From: DATMBL01 sp050735975
GTDB lineage: Bacteria > Desulfobacterota > Binatia > UBA9968
Direction of reading: 5' to 3'
Length of the DNA stretch: 64,000 nucleotides
NCBI GenBank assembly: GCA_050735975.1
Contig: JBOHVS010000019.1
Location: 1-64,000 of the forward strand
Below the pieces are notes generated by a model. It was given only the letters and a program-made list of their open reading frames with translations. It made no database searches and was not told where the DNA came from. Made by a program: the position numbers and the translations under genes. Of the stretch, positions 25,354 through 34,560 are shown in pieces (position 1 is the first letter of the stretch; each line of letters opens with the position of its first letter).

Positions 25354-27777
25354 CTACTGCGGATTTCCAAATGAGAAACCAAGCACGGACGTGTCGTCGC
25401 CCGGCTTTTTGTTGAGTGGGAAGCCGAGCTCGAGTCGGAGAGGACCGAAGGGCGACATCCATCGCGCGCCGACGCCGACCGATCGCCTAAGATCGTTAAA
25501 ACTGAAGTTGTTGAACGCGTTGCCGGTATCGAAGAAAGCCGTGCCCCTGAGCCCATACTGCTCGTAAAGCGGGAACATCAACTCGGCGTTGAAAACTGCC
25601 GCTTGCGTGCCTCCAATGACATCGTCGCTGCAGGCAGTTGTGGAATCGGCATCCCGACAGCCGCTCGACCGCTCCCGCGGCCCCAAGCTTCTATCTGCAA
25701 AGCCGCGTACCGAGTTCATCCCGCCGAGAAAATACCGTTCGAAAAGCGGTAGACTCTTCTCGCCGTTCCCCCGTTCTGCCAGCCCGAAGCCGTAGCCGAG
25801 GGATCCGCCCAGCGCGAGCACGTAGGCGCCTCCCCAATTCGGGTCTTTCAACAAGGGGTAATGCCATTTTCCGCTGAGATCAGATTTGATAAACCGGCTA
25901 TCTCCTCCGAGGCCGGCAAACTTCACGGAAAAGCTCGACTTAGTCCCTTCCGTTGGATTGAAAAAATGGTCCTGGCTGTCGTATTTCAGGCTCGGGGTGA
26001 CGCCGCTCGTCAGCGAATTTCCTTCCTCATCTTGAATCGTTTGTGCCGCGTTTCGGTTAACCCCGCTAATCTTCTCATGAGTAAGGTCATAAGCCAGACC
26101 GCCGCGCAGGTAATCCCAAATGGTAGGCGAAGTTTCAGTCGCCAGTTCATCGGACCCCTTTGCCGCAGCGCGTTTCGGCCAGCCCAGGAAACTAAACCTC
26201 ATGTCTTTAAGCGGGTAGCTGGTATTGACCCCGAAGCCGAGCCTCCGCTGATCAAAATCGATAAACTCGCGCTCGGTGTTGTAGGCATCGAAACCCAGGG
26301 CCACCTGGGTGTCGTTGGCATACGGCTCCAAGAAACTGACGATAAAGTCCTGCCGGCTCGATCCGATGCTAAAATTTCCGTTCAGCCGCTGCCCGAGTCC
26401 GAAAAGATTTCTCTCGGCGACCCCGGCGTTGAACAAGAAACCGTCGCCGGTACTGAAGCCGGCTCCGACAGTGAACGTCCCCGTGGGTCCTTCTTTGACG
26501 TCGACCAAGAGATCGACCGTATCGGGTTGATCGGTTTTTTTGGTCGTCAGCTGCACGTCTTCGAAATAGCCGGTCCGCTGCAAGGCATTGCGGCTTTGGG
26601 TGATCTTGGTGCCGGAATAAAGTTCCTGTTCAGTGGCGCGAAGCTCGCGACGAACCACCTTGTCCCTCGTTTTTGTGTTCCCCGCCACCAATACCCTGTT
26701 GAAATAAACCGGCGGACCTTTCTTGATGACTAAAGCGACATCGACCTTCTTTTCCGTCGAATTTACATTTGTAAGCGGTTCGACTTCGACGAATGCAAAC
26801 CCCTTGTTGGAATACATCTCGGTCAGAGTCTGGATATCGTCGCGCAGCCTGCTGCCTCGGAAGATTTGTCCCGAGGTGAGCTTCACTTGCTTAAGCATCT
26901 GGCGACCGTCTTGGATAAGCTCGCCCCCTATCTCAACCTTGCCGACCCTATACTGCTGCCCCTCGTCAATGCGGATAACGATCTCCAGGCCGTCTCGCCC
27001 CTTAAGAACCACCGGTTCCCCGATCTTGCTGTCGATGTAGCCGTGATCGGCATAGTGAATGCCCAGATTCGTAATGTCGTTCGTGAGAATATCACGATCG
27101 AGCACGCCTCGATTGGTTATAAAGGAAAATAACCACTCTTCCTTCGTGGCCATCAAACCCTTGAGCTCGCTTTCGGGAAAGGTTTTATTCCCCTCGAAAG
27201 AGATCTTTTTGATCAGCCGCCGGGTCCCCTCAATGATGTCGACGACCACAACCGCTTGATTGTTGGATTCGACGGAAACGGCATGGTCGATTTTGGCGTT
27301 TACGTAACCCTGATCGTTGTAAAGTTTGCGAACCTTTTCTATTCCCTCGGAGATCTTTGAACGGTCCAGAATGGTTCGCGGCGTGATTCCCATGGACGTC
27401 TCGATTTTGTCCTTGCCGATCTGCGCCGCGCCTTGTATCTTTACTTCTCGAACATAAGGCTTTTCTTTTACCACGTAGGTTAAAACGCCATCGGCGGTCA
27501 ATTCCGCCTTGACGTCGTCAAAAAACCCCATTCTAAAAATAGCCTTCACGTCCTGTTCAACCGTCGCCGAATCAAACTCCTCCCCCGGGCGACTCTTTAC
27601 ATGAAGGCGAATACCGTCGTCCTCGACTCGCAGGTTGCCGGCGATTTTGATTTCTTTAAGTCGAACTTTTTCTTGCGCGCTGGCAACACCAGAAGCAGAA
27701 AATCCTGCCGAGATGAAAGCAAAAAGAAAGACAAAACGGGAAAGAAATTGATAAAATCGAAGCGATCCAGGCTTCAT
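25354..27777 (-). CDS. bamA: outer membrane protein assembly factor BamA
   Basis: BamA is the core of the machine that inserts beta-barrel proteins into the outer membrane. The 807-residue precursor has a signal peptide ending near ASAQ, five POTRA domains over about residues 35-440 (repeated VKEIKI/VREVKI-type strands and YxxxGY/GF turns), and a C-terminal 16-strand barrel ending in SFGNPQ. A VRGF motif (SVRGFADRSLG) near residue 690 marks the lid loop. One loop contains two close cysteines (CRDADSTTAC), possibly a disulfide. It lies upstream of the skp-like gene. Confidence 0.94.
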   Translation of the reverse strand: MKPGSLRFYQFLSRFVFLFAFISAGFSASGVASAQEKVRLKEIKIAGNLRVEDDGIRLHVKSRPGEEFDSATVEQDVKAIFRMGFFDDVKAELTADGVLTYVVKEKPYVREVKIQGAAQIGKDKIETSMGITPRTILDRSKISEGIEKVRKLYNDQGYVNAKIDHAVSVESNNQAVVVVDIIEGTRRLIKKISFEGNKTFPESELKGLMATKEEWLFSFITNRGVLDRDILTNDITNLGIHYADHGYIDSKIGEPVVLKGRDGLEIVIRIDEGQQYRVGKVEIGGELIQDGRQMLKQVKLTSGQIFRGSRLRDDIQTLTEMYSNKGFAFVEVEPLTNVNSTEKKVDVALVIKKGPPVYFNRVLVAGNTKTRDKVVRRELRATEQELYSGTKITQSRNALQRTGYFEDVQLTTKKTDQPDTVDLLVDVKEGPTGTFTVGAGFSTGDGFLFNAGVAERNLFGLGQRLNGNFSIGSSRQDFIVSFLEPYANDTQVALGFDAYNTEREFIDFDQRRLGFGVNTSYPLKDMRFSFLGWPKRAAAKGSDELATETSPTIWDYLRGGLAYDLTHEKISGVNRNAAQTIQDEEGNSLTSGVTPSLKYDSQDHFFNPTEGTKSSFSVKFAGLGGDSRFIKSDLSGKWHYPLLKDPNWGGAYVLALGGSLGYGFGLAERGNGEKSLPLFERYFLGGMNSVRGFADRSLGPRERSSGCRDADSTTACSDDVIGGTQAAVFNAELMFPLYEQYGLRGTAFFDTGNAFNNFSFNDLRRSVGVGARWMSPFGPLRLELGFPLNKKPGDDTSVLGFSFGNPQ

Positions 27778-27882
27778 TATTGCTTTTTAGGGTTACTGAA
27801 ATGCTATTTGCAGGCTGCTCGCTCCTGATTTAGTAGCAAATTCGCGGATCTTTGTAAAGTTCTAATTATGCGAGGGCGACCT

Positions 27883-28560
27883 TTAAAGCGGAAACAGCTG
27901 CCCTTCCCGAAGTTCCGCCTGTTTGCCCATTTTTTCGGCGAATTCTCGGTTGTGGGTGGCAACGATAACCGCAATGCCTTTCTCTTCGTTCAGACGGAAC
28001 AAGAGCTCCTGAACTTCCTCGGCGATCCTAACATCGAGGGAGCCGGTCGGCTCATCCGCCAGTATCAATTTGGGTTGAAGAATAACCGCCCGAGCGACCG
28101 CGACGCGCTGCTGCTCGCCGCCTGAGAGCTTGCCCGGCCGATGTTCCACGCGATCTTTCAACCCCACGGTTTCCAGCAACATCGCCGCTTGCGACCGCGC
28201 CCGCTCTGCTTCCATGCCTTGAATCAAGGCCGGAAGCATAACGTTCTCCAACGCGGTGAAATCGGGCAACAGATAGTGAAACTGAAATACGAAACCGATT
28301 TCGCTGTTGCGAAACCGGGATAACGCAGCCTCATCGTCGATCGGTAATTCCTTGCTCCGGAATAAGATCTGCCCTTGGGTCGGCCGGTCGAGCGTGCCGA
28401 GCAAATGCAGCAAAGTGCTTTTCCCCACGCCGGACTCGCCGACGATGGCCAACCGCTCTCCGTCCTCGAGATCGAGGTCCAATCCGCGCAGAATGGAAAT
28501 CTCTTTATTTCCCTCGACGAACGACTTATGGAGATCTCGCACCGTAAGAAGATTACTCAT
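27883..28560 (-). CDS. lolD: lipoprotein-releasing system ATP-binding protein LolD
   Basis: LolD powers extraction of outer-membrane lipoproteins by LolCE. The 225-residue ATPase has Walker A GESGVGKSTLLHLL, Q-loop FVFQFHYLLPDFTALENVML, signature LSGGEQQRVAVARAV and Walker B LILADEPTGSLD. The ATG at 28560 overlaps the lolC stop by 8 bases and begins directly with the conserved domain. A longer frame reaching into lolC to 28620 is less likely. It is 105 bases from bamA. Confidence 0.92.
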   Translation of the reverse strand: MSNLLTVRDLHKSFVEGNKEISILRGLDLDLEDGERLAIVGESGVGKSTLLHLLGTLDRPTQGQILFRSKELPIDDEAALSRFRNSEIGFVFQFHYLLPDFTALENVMLPALIQGMEAERARSQAAMLLETVGLKDRVEHRPGKLSGGEQQRVAVARAVILQPKLILADEPTGSLDVRIAEEVQELLFRLNEEKGIAVIVATHNREFAEKMGKQAELREGQLFPL

Positions 28561-29812
28561 AGCGAATGATCTCCACCGGATCCAATTTGGCGGCCTGTCG
28601 CGCCGGGTAAATACTGGCAAATAAGCAAACGAGAAACGATGTCACCGCCACCAGGACAAAGTTGCTCAGATACAATCGTACGGGCACAGTGGAAATGAGA
28701 AAAACGCCGTCCGGCAACTTGATGAACTGATATTGTTCGATCAGCAGGCAAATTATGTATCCTAGCAGAACGCCCGATGTAGTCCCGACAAAACCGATGA
28801 CACAGCCTTTGAATAAAAAAATCCTTCGAATACTTTCCCGCGTCGCGCCCATCGATCGCAGAATCGCGATATCCTTTTTCTTCTCCATGACCACCATCAC
28901 CAAAGTGGACACGATGTTGAACGCTCCGATGAGCACCATAAGCAAAAGAACCAGGAAATAAACGGTTTTTTCCAACTGTAGAGCGGAAAAAAGATTGGGC
29001 CAAAGTCGCGTCCAATCTTCGGTCAGATAGGGAAACCCCAAGCGCCGTTGAATTTCTTCCGCGATCTCTCTGGATAGATTTACTTCGTCAACTCTGATCT
29101 CGATGTTCGTGACCGCGTCTCCAAGCTCAAAGAACTTTTGAGCGTCGTCCAGGCCCATCAGGACCAGGGTCGAATCGATCTCGCTCATGCCCGTTTTCAA
29201 GAGCCCGATGACAACGAACCGCTTTACCTTGGGAATCACTCCGATCGCGGTCGGACTCCCGATGGGGGACACCGCCTGAACGGGACTTCCCGGAAAAACC
29301 CCGAGCTGGTTCGCCAGCCTTTCTCCGAGGATGATTCCCGGCAATAAAACCCGCCGTTCCTCGACCTCGAGCGCATGCTGACTTTTGAGCCCTGTCAGAG
29401 CCCCTTCCTTCACGTACCGCTGGATATCCACAACCCGGTTGACCCGATCCGGATCGACGCCGCGCACGACAACGCCGGTGACTCGGGAACCGGCGGTCAA
29501 CATCACCTGGCCGTAAATCGTCGGCGAGGCGGCCACCACCCCGGGTTGCTCAGCGAGTTGCGCGATGAGCCGCTCGTACTCTCGAAGCTGGTCGCCCGAC
29601 TTCACCACGGCGACATGCGCGTTGATACCGAGCAGGCGATCCCTCAAAGTCTCTTCGAAGCCGGTCATAACGCCCATGACAACGTTCAAGGTCATGACCC
29701 CTATCATGACGCCGAGCACCGAAATCAAGGTGATGAGAGAAATGAATGTTTCGCGGCGGCGAGCCCGCAGATACCTCAGGCCGATAAAAAGTTCGTATTT
29801 CAAAATGCGCAT
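28553..29812 (-). CDS. lolC: lipoprotein-releasing system transmembrane protein
   Basis: The 419-residue protein has the LolC/LolE/MacB layout: one N-terminal membrane helix (TLISVLGVMIGVMTLNVVMG), a large periplasmic domain over about residues 45-270, and three C-terminal helices in an FtsX-like domain (FNIVSTLVMVVMEKKKDIAI, then IFLFKGCVIGFVGT). With LolD it detaches lipoproteins from the inner membrane and passes them to LolA. Only one permease gene is present, so a LolF-like homodimer is possible. It overlaps lolD by 8 bases. Confidence 0.9.
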   Translation of the reverse strand: MRILKYELFIGLRYLRARRRETFISLITLISVLGVMIGVMTLNVVMGVMTGFEETLRDRLLGINAHVAVVKSGDQLREYERLIAQLAEQPGVVAASPTIYGQVMLTAGSRVTGVVVRGVDPDRVNRVVDIQRYVKEGALTGLKSQHALEVEERRVLLPGIILGERLANQLGVFPGSPVQAVSPIGSPTAIGVIPKVKRFVVIGLLKTGMSEIDSTLVLMGLDDAQKFFELGDAVTNIEIRVDEVNLSREIAEEIQRRLGFPYLTEDWTRLWPNLFSALQLEKTVYFLVLLLMVLIGAFNIVSTLVMVVMEKKKDIAILRSMGATRESIRRIFLFKGCVIGFVGTTSGVLLGYIICLLIEQYQFIKLPDGVFLISTVPVRLYLSNFVLVAVTSFLVCLFASIYPARQAAKLDPVEIIRYE

Positions 29813-29836
29813 CCCACGAAGGAAATCGAGTCGAGC

Positions 29837-31345
29837 CTACCGTTGAGGCCGCAGCAGTGGAAACAGAATCACGTCTCTAATCGACGGAGAATCGGTAAAA
29901 AGCATCACCAGCCGATCGACGCCGATGCCCTCGCCGGCGGCGGGCGGCATTCCGTATTCCAGCGCGCGCACGTAATCGTCGTCAATCGGGTTGACGGTTT
30001 CGTCCCCGGCTTTGCGGGCGTCCATTTGTTGCAAAAACCGCCATTGTTGGTCCGCCGGGTCGTTAAGTTCGGAAAACGCGTTGGCCAGCTCTCGCCCGCC
30101 GATGTAGAGCTCGAATCGATCGACCAAGGTCGGATCGCGATCGTTCTTCCTCGCCAAGGGAGAAACCTCCAGCGGATATCCGGTTATGACGGTCGGCTGG
30201 ATTAGCTGAGATTCTGCGATCTCCTCAAAAATTTCCACCAGCAGGTTGCCGTAGGGCGCACTGACATCTACATGCAAGCCCCTGTTCCTGGAAAGGTTTT
30301 GCAACCCCTCGAGGGTGGCGATGTCCTGTTCATTAGAGCCGCCGTATACAATAATCGCTTCCTTGACGCTGAGCCGGCGCCACGGCGGCGTAAGATCAAT
30401 CGTATGACCGCCATACGGCACCTGTAACGAGCCGATAATTTCGCGCGCGATCACGACCAAGAGCTCTTCCGTGAGTTGAATCAGGTCTTCAAACGTCGCG
30501 TAGGCCTGATAAAACTCCAGCATCGTGAATTCCGGATTGTGTCGCACCGAAGTTCCTTCGTTCCGGAAATTCCGATTGAGCTCGAACACCCGCTCGATGC
30601 CGCCGACCAGCAGGCGCTTTAGAAAAAGCTCGGGCGCAACCCTGAGATACAGTTCCATGTCGAGTGCATTGTGGTGCGTAATAAATGGCCGCGCCGCCGC
30701 TCCTCCGGGAATGGCCTGCATCATCGGTGTTTCGACCTCGAGAAAATCGCGCTCCTCAAAAAACCGCCGCAAGATTCGAACGATGCGGGAGCGCTTTTCG
30801 AACGCCTCGCGGATCTCGGGATTGACCATCAAATCGAGATATCGCTGGCGATAGCGGGCTTCGACGTCAGCCAAGCCATGCCACTTTTCAGGCAGCGGGC
30901 GCAAACATTTCGCCAGCAGGCGCAATCCCTGCGCCTCGAGGGTCAACTCCTTCGTCTTGGTGCGAAAAGGATGTCCTCTGACTCCAATGATGTCGCCGAC
31001 ATCCAGTGACTGAAACAAGGCATAGCCCTCGGCTCCGAGCCGGTCTTCTCGCGCATATATCTGCAGCCGTCCACGGCGGTCCTGGATATGAAAGAACGAT
31101 GCCTTGCCGAACTTGCGGATCGCTCCCACGATCCGTCCTGCGAGATGAATATCGCGCGGCGCGTTGGCCAGCTCATCGCCGCTCATGCCGCCGAGCTCGG
31201 AAAGAACTTCGGACGCCGTATGGGTGGGCTTGAAGTCGTTGGGGTAGAGACCATAGCCGCTCTCTCTGAGCATTAAGAGCTTCTGGCGCCGCACCTCCAC
31301 TTGCTCGCTTACGTCTTCCGCTAAGTTCTTTTGGCTGTCAGACAT
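29837..31345 (-). CDS. lysS: lysyl-tRNA synthetase, class II
   Basis: LysS charges tRNA-Lys with lysine. The 502-residue protein has an N-terminal OB-fold anticodon domain (IHLAGRIVGAIRKFGKASF) and the class II core. Motif 2 is FRNEGTSVRHNPEFTMLEFY and motif 3 is GIGVDRLVMLFTDS, with the C-terminal IRDVILFPLLRP. Length is normal. A GTG six bases upstream of the ATG at 31345 is also possible. It lies 24 bases upstream of lolC, the order commonly seen in deltaproteobacteria. Confidence 0.95.
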   Translation of the reverse strand: MSDSQKNLAEDVSEQVEVRRQKLLMLRESGYGLYPNDFKPTHTASEVLSELGGMSGDELANAPRDIHLAGRIVGAIRKFGKASFFHIQDRRGRLQIYAREDRLGAEGYALFQSLDVGDIIGVRGHPFRTKTKELTLEAQGLRLLAKCLRPLPEKWHGLADVEARYRQRYLDLMVNPEIREAFEKRSRIVRILRRFFEERDFLEVETPMMQAIPGGAAARPFITHHNALDMELYLRVAPELFLKRLLVGGIERVFELNRNFRNEGTSVRHNPEFTMLEFYQAYATFEDLIQLTEELLVVIAREIIGSLQVPYGGHTIDLTPPWRRLSVKEAIIVYGGSNEQDIATLEGLQNLSRNRGLHVDVSAPYGNLLVEIFEEIAESQLIQPTVITGYPLEVSPLARKNDRDPTLVDRFELYIGGRELANAFSELNDPADQQWRFLQQMDARKAGDETVNPIDDDYVRALEYGMPPAAGEGIGVDRLVMLFTDSPSIRDVILFPLLRPQR

Positions 31346-31415
31346 GCTCACGTCTCTTGGACCTTACTGTCGCAACTAGGCTATTTCAAGGTGCCGCTGT
31401 AAAATGGCGGGGGGC

Positions 31416-32279
31416 CTATAGACCGAGGTTCCTACATATCGCCTGGAGGGAGCGGCATTTGTTGAGCGAGTAGAAGTGCAGCCCGGCCACCCCGAATCGG
31501 ATAAGCCCCTCACATTGCCGGGTCGCATATTCGATTCCGATCTCAATGGCCGCATCGTCGTCGTTTTCGACTTTTGCTAGCTCGCGTTCCAAGCGCTCGG
31601 GGATTTTCGCCCGGCAAAGCGCGGTAAAACGGCGCACTTGCGGCGCCGAAAGAATCGGCAAGATACCGGGAACGATGGGCACGCCGACGCCCAGTTTTCG
31701 CAGATCCTCGACAAACCGGTAATAGTCTTGGTTATCAAAAAACAGCTGGGTGATAATCGCCACCGCCCCGGCCTCGACTTTTTCCTTCAGACGCTTGAGA
31801 TCCGAAACCCGGCTCTCCGCGCGCGGGTGGATCTCCGGGAAACCCGCCACCGCAATTGAGAAACCGCCGATGGCCGTCGCCTCGCGCACAAGCTCCACCG
31901 CATGGTGAAAGCCGTCGGGATGCGGTCTCCAGTCAGTGGTTCCTTGCGGCGGGTCTCCGCCAAGCGCCAGGATGTTTTCAATGCCTTTTTCCTGTAGCTT
32001 GCTGAGAACCGATCGTGCTTCATCTTTCGACTGCCCCACCACGGTCAAATGACACATCACTTCGAGCCGGCAGTCCCGGTGGATGCGCTCGACGAGATCG
32101 ACGGTTTTTTCGCGCGTGCTTCCGCCGGCCCCGTAAGTGACAGAGCAGAAAGCGGGCTTCAGCTTCTTTATCCCTTCAATTTCTCGGAACAGGCTTTCTT
32201 CGCCCTTGTCTGTCTTGGGAGGAAAAAATTCAACCGAGAGGGTCAATCCGGGCTGGGCATAGAGGTCAGCTATTTTCAC
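31416..32279 (-). CDS. metF: 5,10-methylenetetrahydrofolate reductase
   Basis: MetF reduces methylene-THF to methyl-THF with FAD, supplying the methyl group for methionine. The 287-residue TIM-barrel protein has SVEFFPPKTDKGEESLF (catalytic Glu), FCSVTYGAGGSTREKT, ILALGGDPP and GAVAIITQLFFDNQDYY, all conserved. Start is GTG at 32279 with AAGGA upstream. The 3' end is followed by lysS, 70 bases away. No metH or metE is in the window. Confidence 0.95.
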   Translation of the reverse strand: MKIADLYAQPGLTLSVEFFPPKTDKGEESLFREIEGIKKLKPAFCSVTYGAGGSTREKTVDLVERIHRDCRLEVMCHLTVVGQSKDEARSVLSKLQEKGIENILALGGDPPQGTTDWRPHPDGFHHAVELVREATAIGGFSIAVAGFPEIHPRAESRVSDLKRLKEKVEAGAVAIITQLFFDNQDYYRFVEDLRKLGVGVPIVPGILPILSAPQVRRFTALCRAKIPERLERELAKVENDDDAAIEIGIEYATRQCEGLIRFGVAGLHFYSLNKCRSLQAICRNLGL

Positions 32280-32355
32280 TCGAGCTAATCCTTGATGACG
32301 ACCATCGGCGTATTGCTATGAATAGCACAACGTTATGCACAGCTACAAACGAAAC

Positions 32356-32469
32356 GGCTGAGCCGCAACCAATTAGGAACAGAAACTTTCACCACGAAGG
32401 TCACGAAGAGCACGAAGTTGAAGAGTATAAACTGTCCCAACCCTTCGTGTCCTTCGTGTGCTTCGTGGT
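32356..32469. repeat. R2 CACGAAG-type palindromic repeat, uninterrupted copy
   Basis: After GGCTGAGCCGCAACCAATTA, the left arm ACCACGAAGGTCACGAAGAG (32391 on) faces the right arm CTTCGTGTCCTTCGTGTGCT plus TCGTGGT ending at 32469. The arms are largely complementary and could form a long hairpin in DNA or RNA. It accounts for about a third of the 316-base space between the haemoglobin gene and metF. I see no gene in the remainder. Confidence 0.8.
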
Positions 32470-32595
32470 GAGATCGTATTTCTTGTCGATTCAGTAACTT
32501 AGTGTCGGGCCGGGAAAACATTTGCGCAAGCGACGACAACTTTCAGGTATAGTAGTATGAAATTCGGCAGCCAAATTGCGGGTGAATATTACCGG

Positions 32596-33048
32596 TCAGT
32601 CCGGTCGGACCCTTCGCCGAGCGGCGATGGGATCACACTCGGAGCCGGACTCCGCGGTAATTAGCGGCCTCAAGGCGTCGGTGTGCTGTAACCAAGCTTC
32701 TTGGATGGCTTCCGGCACACGGTGGAACTCAATCGTTTCTTTCAATATCTGACGCCTGCGCTCGAAGTGGCCCCCCATGATCGGGTGTTTGGCGTGCGCT
32801 TGATCGAGCGGCCGCCCACGATATTCCAAACCTGCGCCAAGGAAACTGGCGGTCAATTGATACTCCATTTCCTTGATGCGTTGCTTGTCCGCCCGGCGAA
32901 AGAAAAAGCCGATCATACGGTCCTGAAAAATCCGGTCGATGAAGTCATCGATGATTTTTCTCAATACGGCTTCGCCGCCCAATTCCGCAAAATGGCTTGG
33001 CGGGGTGTGGTGGGTTTTCTCTATAGTATTGTCACCGTCGTCAATCAT
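32596..33048 (-). CDS. truncated haemoglobin-like protein
   Basis: The 150-residue protein shows the 2-over-2 globin pattern. FAELGGEAVLRKIIDDFIDR starts the fold. FFRRADKQRIKEMEYQLTAS follows, then the proximal His region LDQAHAKHPIMGGHFERRRQ. The ATG at 33048 is chosen over a TTG at 33069. Truncated haemoglobins bind O2 or NO and can detoxify NO or peroxide. Its place at the distal end of the SUF operon, 140 bases after the MIP18-like gene, suggests a link with oxidative or nitrosative stress, which damages iron-sulfur clusters. That link is inference. Confidence 0.78.
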   Translation of the reverse strand: MIDDGDNTIEKTHHTPPSHFAELGGEAVLRKIIDDFIDRIFQDRMIGFFFRRADKQRIKEMEYQLTASFLGAGLEYRGRPLDQAHAKHPIMGGHFERRRQILKETIEFHRVPEAIQEAWLQHTDALRPLITAESGSECDPIAARRRVRPD

Positions 33049-33188
33049 AGCACACTGACTCGCTCCCAAATGATTTCACACGCCATTTCCCCCTGCTGTG
33101 TCATTTCGACCGAAGGGAGAAATCTACTGATGGGAACGCCCGCAGGCTCGATAATCGGAACAGCGAGTCGAAAGATTGTCTCTACAGG

Positions 33189-33506
33189 CTACATCATTCC
33201 GAGTTGGAGCCGTGCCGCTTCGGACATCTTGCTCGGCTCCCACGGCGGGTCCCAAACCAGATCGATTTTCACATCCGTGACGTTTGCCACCGCCCTGGCC
33301 TTGCCCTCTATCTCCGCCGGTAAGGATTGAGCCGCCGGGCAGTGAGGCGAGGTCAGGGTCATTTGGATCGTTACAACGCCCCCATCGTCTACGTTCACGC
33401 CGTAAACGAGCCCTAACTCGTAGATATTAACCGGGATCTCGGGATCAAAACAGGTTCGGAGAGCTTCGACAACTTCCGCTTCAACGACGAGATTATTGAT
33501 ACTCAT
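33189..33506 (-). CDS. MIP18-family (DUF59) iron-sulfur assembly factor
   Basis: The 105-residue protein carries the DUF59 signature: VEALRTCFDPEIPVNIYELG with the conserved DPEIP and a Cys just before it, then TLTSPHCPAAQSLP with the second conserved Cys. DUF59 proteins help mature Fe-S proteins, as in SufT and eukaryotic CIA2. It follows sufT by 16 bases and has AGGA seven bases before the ATG. Together with sufT this makes two DUF59 proteins in one operon. Confidence 0.85.
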   Translation of the reverse strand: MSINNLVVEAEVVEALRTCFDPEIPVNIYELGLVYGVNVDDGGVVTIQMTLTSPHCPAAQSLPAEIEGKARAVANVTDVKIDLVWDPPWEPSKMSEAARLQLGMM

Positions 33507-33522
33507 GATAGTGTCCTGATTA

Positions 33523-34080
33523 TTACTCTATGCCGAGTTGTTGCTTCGCCTCATGCGAAATCATGCTTTGATTCCAGGGTGGGTCCCAGACCAATTCCAC
33601 TTCGACCTCCTGGATGCCGGGTACAGCTGATAGTTTCTTCTGGATATCTCTCTTGAGAAACTCCCCCATGCCGCAGCCTTGCGCGGTGAGTGTGAACTTA
33701 ATTCGAGCTTTGTATCCGGCCCCATCACCGGGCCCCAGCTCACAGCCATAGATCAGTCCCAAGTCAACGATGTTCACGGGAATCTCCGGATCAAAACAAC
33801 TCCGCAGCTGTTCCCAAATCTGATTTTCGAGATCGTCCCGATTAAAGGCGCCCGGGGCATCGTTTGGCTGGCTATCCACTTCCGGCCTCACCCCTATAGC
33901 GTCGCCATCCGCGCCTTCGATTCGCGCCATGTAGCCCCGATCGGTCATCACCGTATAGCTACCGCCCAGCGACTGGGTCAGCCAAACCGTGCTGCCGGAG
34001 GACAAAACTATCTTCTCCCCGCTGGGAATCATGACGGCTTCGCAGTCACGACTGAGAATGATCGGCTTCTTGTTTCGCAT
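33523..34080 (-). CDS. sufT: putative Fe-S cluster assembly protein SufT
   Basis: The 185-residue protein has the SufT layout: an N-terminal beta-rich segment (IPSGEKIVLSSGSTVWLTQS) and a C-terminal DUF59 domain with RSCFDPEIPVNIVDLGLIYG and TAQGCGMGEFLKRD. SufT supports delivery of Fe-S clusters to target enzymes under high demand. The ATG has a strong GGAGG four bases upstream. It lies 27 bases after sufU in the operon, the usual position. Confidence 0.9.
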   Translation of the reverse strand: MRNKKPIILSRDCEAVMIPSGEKIVLSSGSTVWLTQSLGGSYTVMTDRGYMARIEGADGDAIGVRPEVDSQPNDAPGAFNRDDLENQIWEQLRSCFDPEIPVNIVDLGLIYGCELGPGDGAGYKARIKFTLTAQGCGMGEFLKRDIQKKLSAVPGIQEVEVELVWDPPWNQSMISHEAKQQLGIE

Positions 34081-34107
34081 CCGTCCTCCTTCCCGTCAAT
34101 TCAATGA

Positions 34108-34560
34108 TTACTCGGTGGAAGCCAGTCCTCCGCTGCCCTGGAGCGCGGCATTCACAGTATGCCACGCCAGGCTCGCGCACTTCACTCGCGCCGGAAATTT
34201 ACAGACACCGGAAAGAATCACCAATTTACCCAACCTCGCACCGGGATCTTGGCCGCTTGCCTCGCCGGTCAACATTCTGTGAACGTTCTCGAACAGCTCA
34301 TGCGCTTCCGCTTCCGTCTTCCCCTTGAGCGCCGCCGTCATCATCGACGCTGACGCCTTGGAGATCGCGCATCCTGAGCCCTTAAAGCTGATGTCCTTGA
34401 TAACGCCTTCCTCAAGCTTCAAATAGACGTTGACTTGATCGCCGCAGAGCGGGTTATAGCCCTCGGCGCTGCGATCAGCATTTTCCATAGTCCGGAAATT
34501 TCGCGGACTCTTGTTATGATCGAGTATAACTTCTTGGTACAGTTCGTCCAGATCCGACAT
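34108..34560 (-). CDS. sufU: SufU-type Fe-S assembly / sulfur-relay protein
   Basis: The 150-residue protein has the NifU-N/SufU fold with zinc or cluster ligands in NPLCGDQVNVYL, GSGCAISKASASMM and a third Cys in the insertion (GVCKFPARVKCASLAWHT), with the extra loop of SufU rather than IscU. In the SUF system SufU takes persulfide sulfur from SufS. The ATG at 34560 overlaps the sufS stop by one base (TAATG). The longer upstream frame lies inside sufS and is not used. Confidence 0.88.
   Translation of the reverse strand: MSDLDELYQEVILDHNKSPRNFRTMENADRSAEGYNPLCGDQVNVYLKLEEGVIKDISFKGSGCAISKASASMMTAALKGKTEAEAHELFENVHRMLTGEASGQDPGARLGKLVILSGVCKFPARVKCASLAWHTVNAALQGSGGLASTE

Noticed and set aside
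25861..26733. 290-codon open frame on the plus strand
   Set aside because: It is antisense to the beta-barrel part of bamA, and its protein is low in family-like features.
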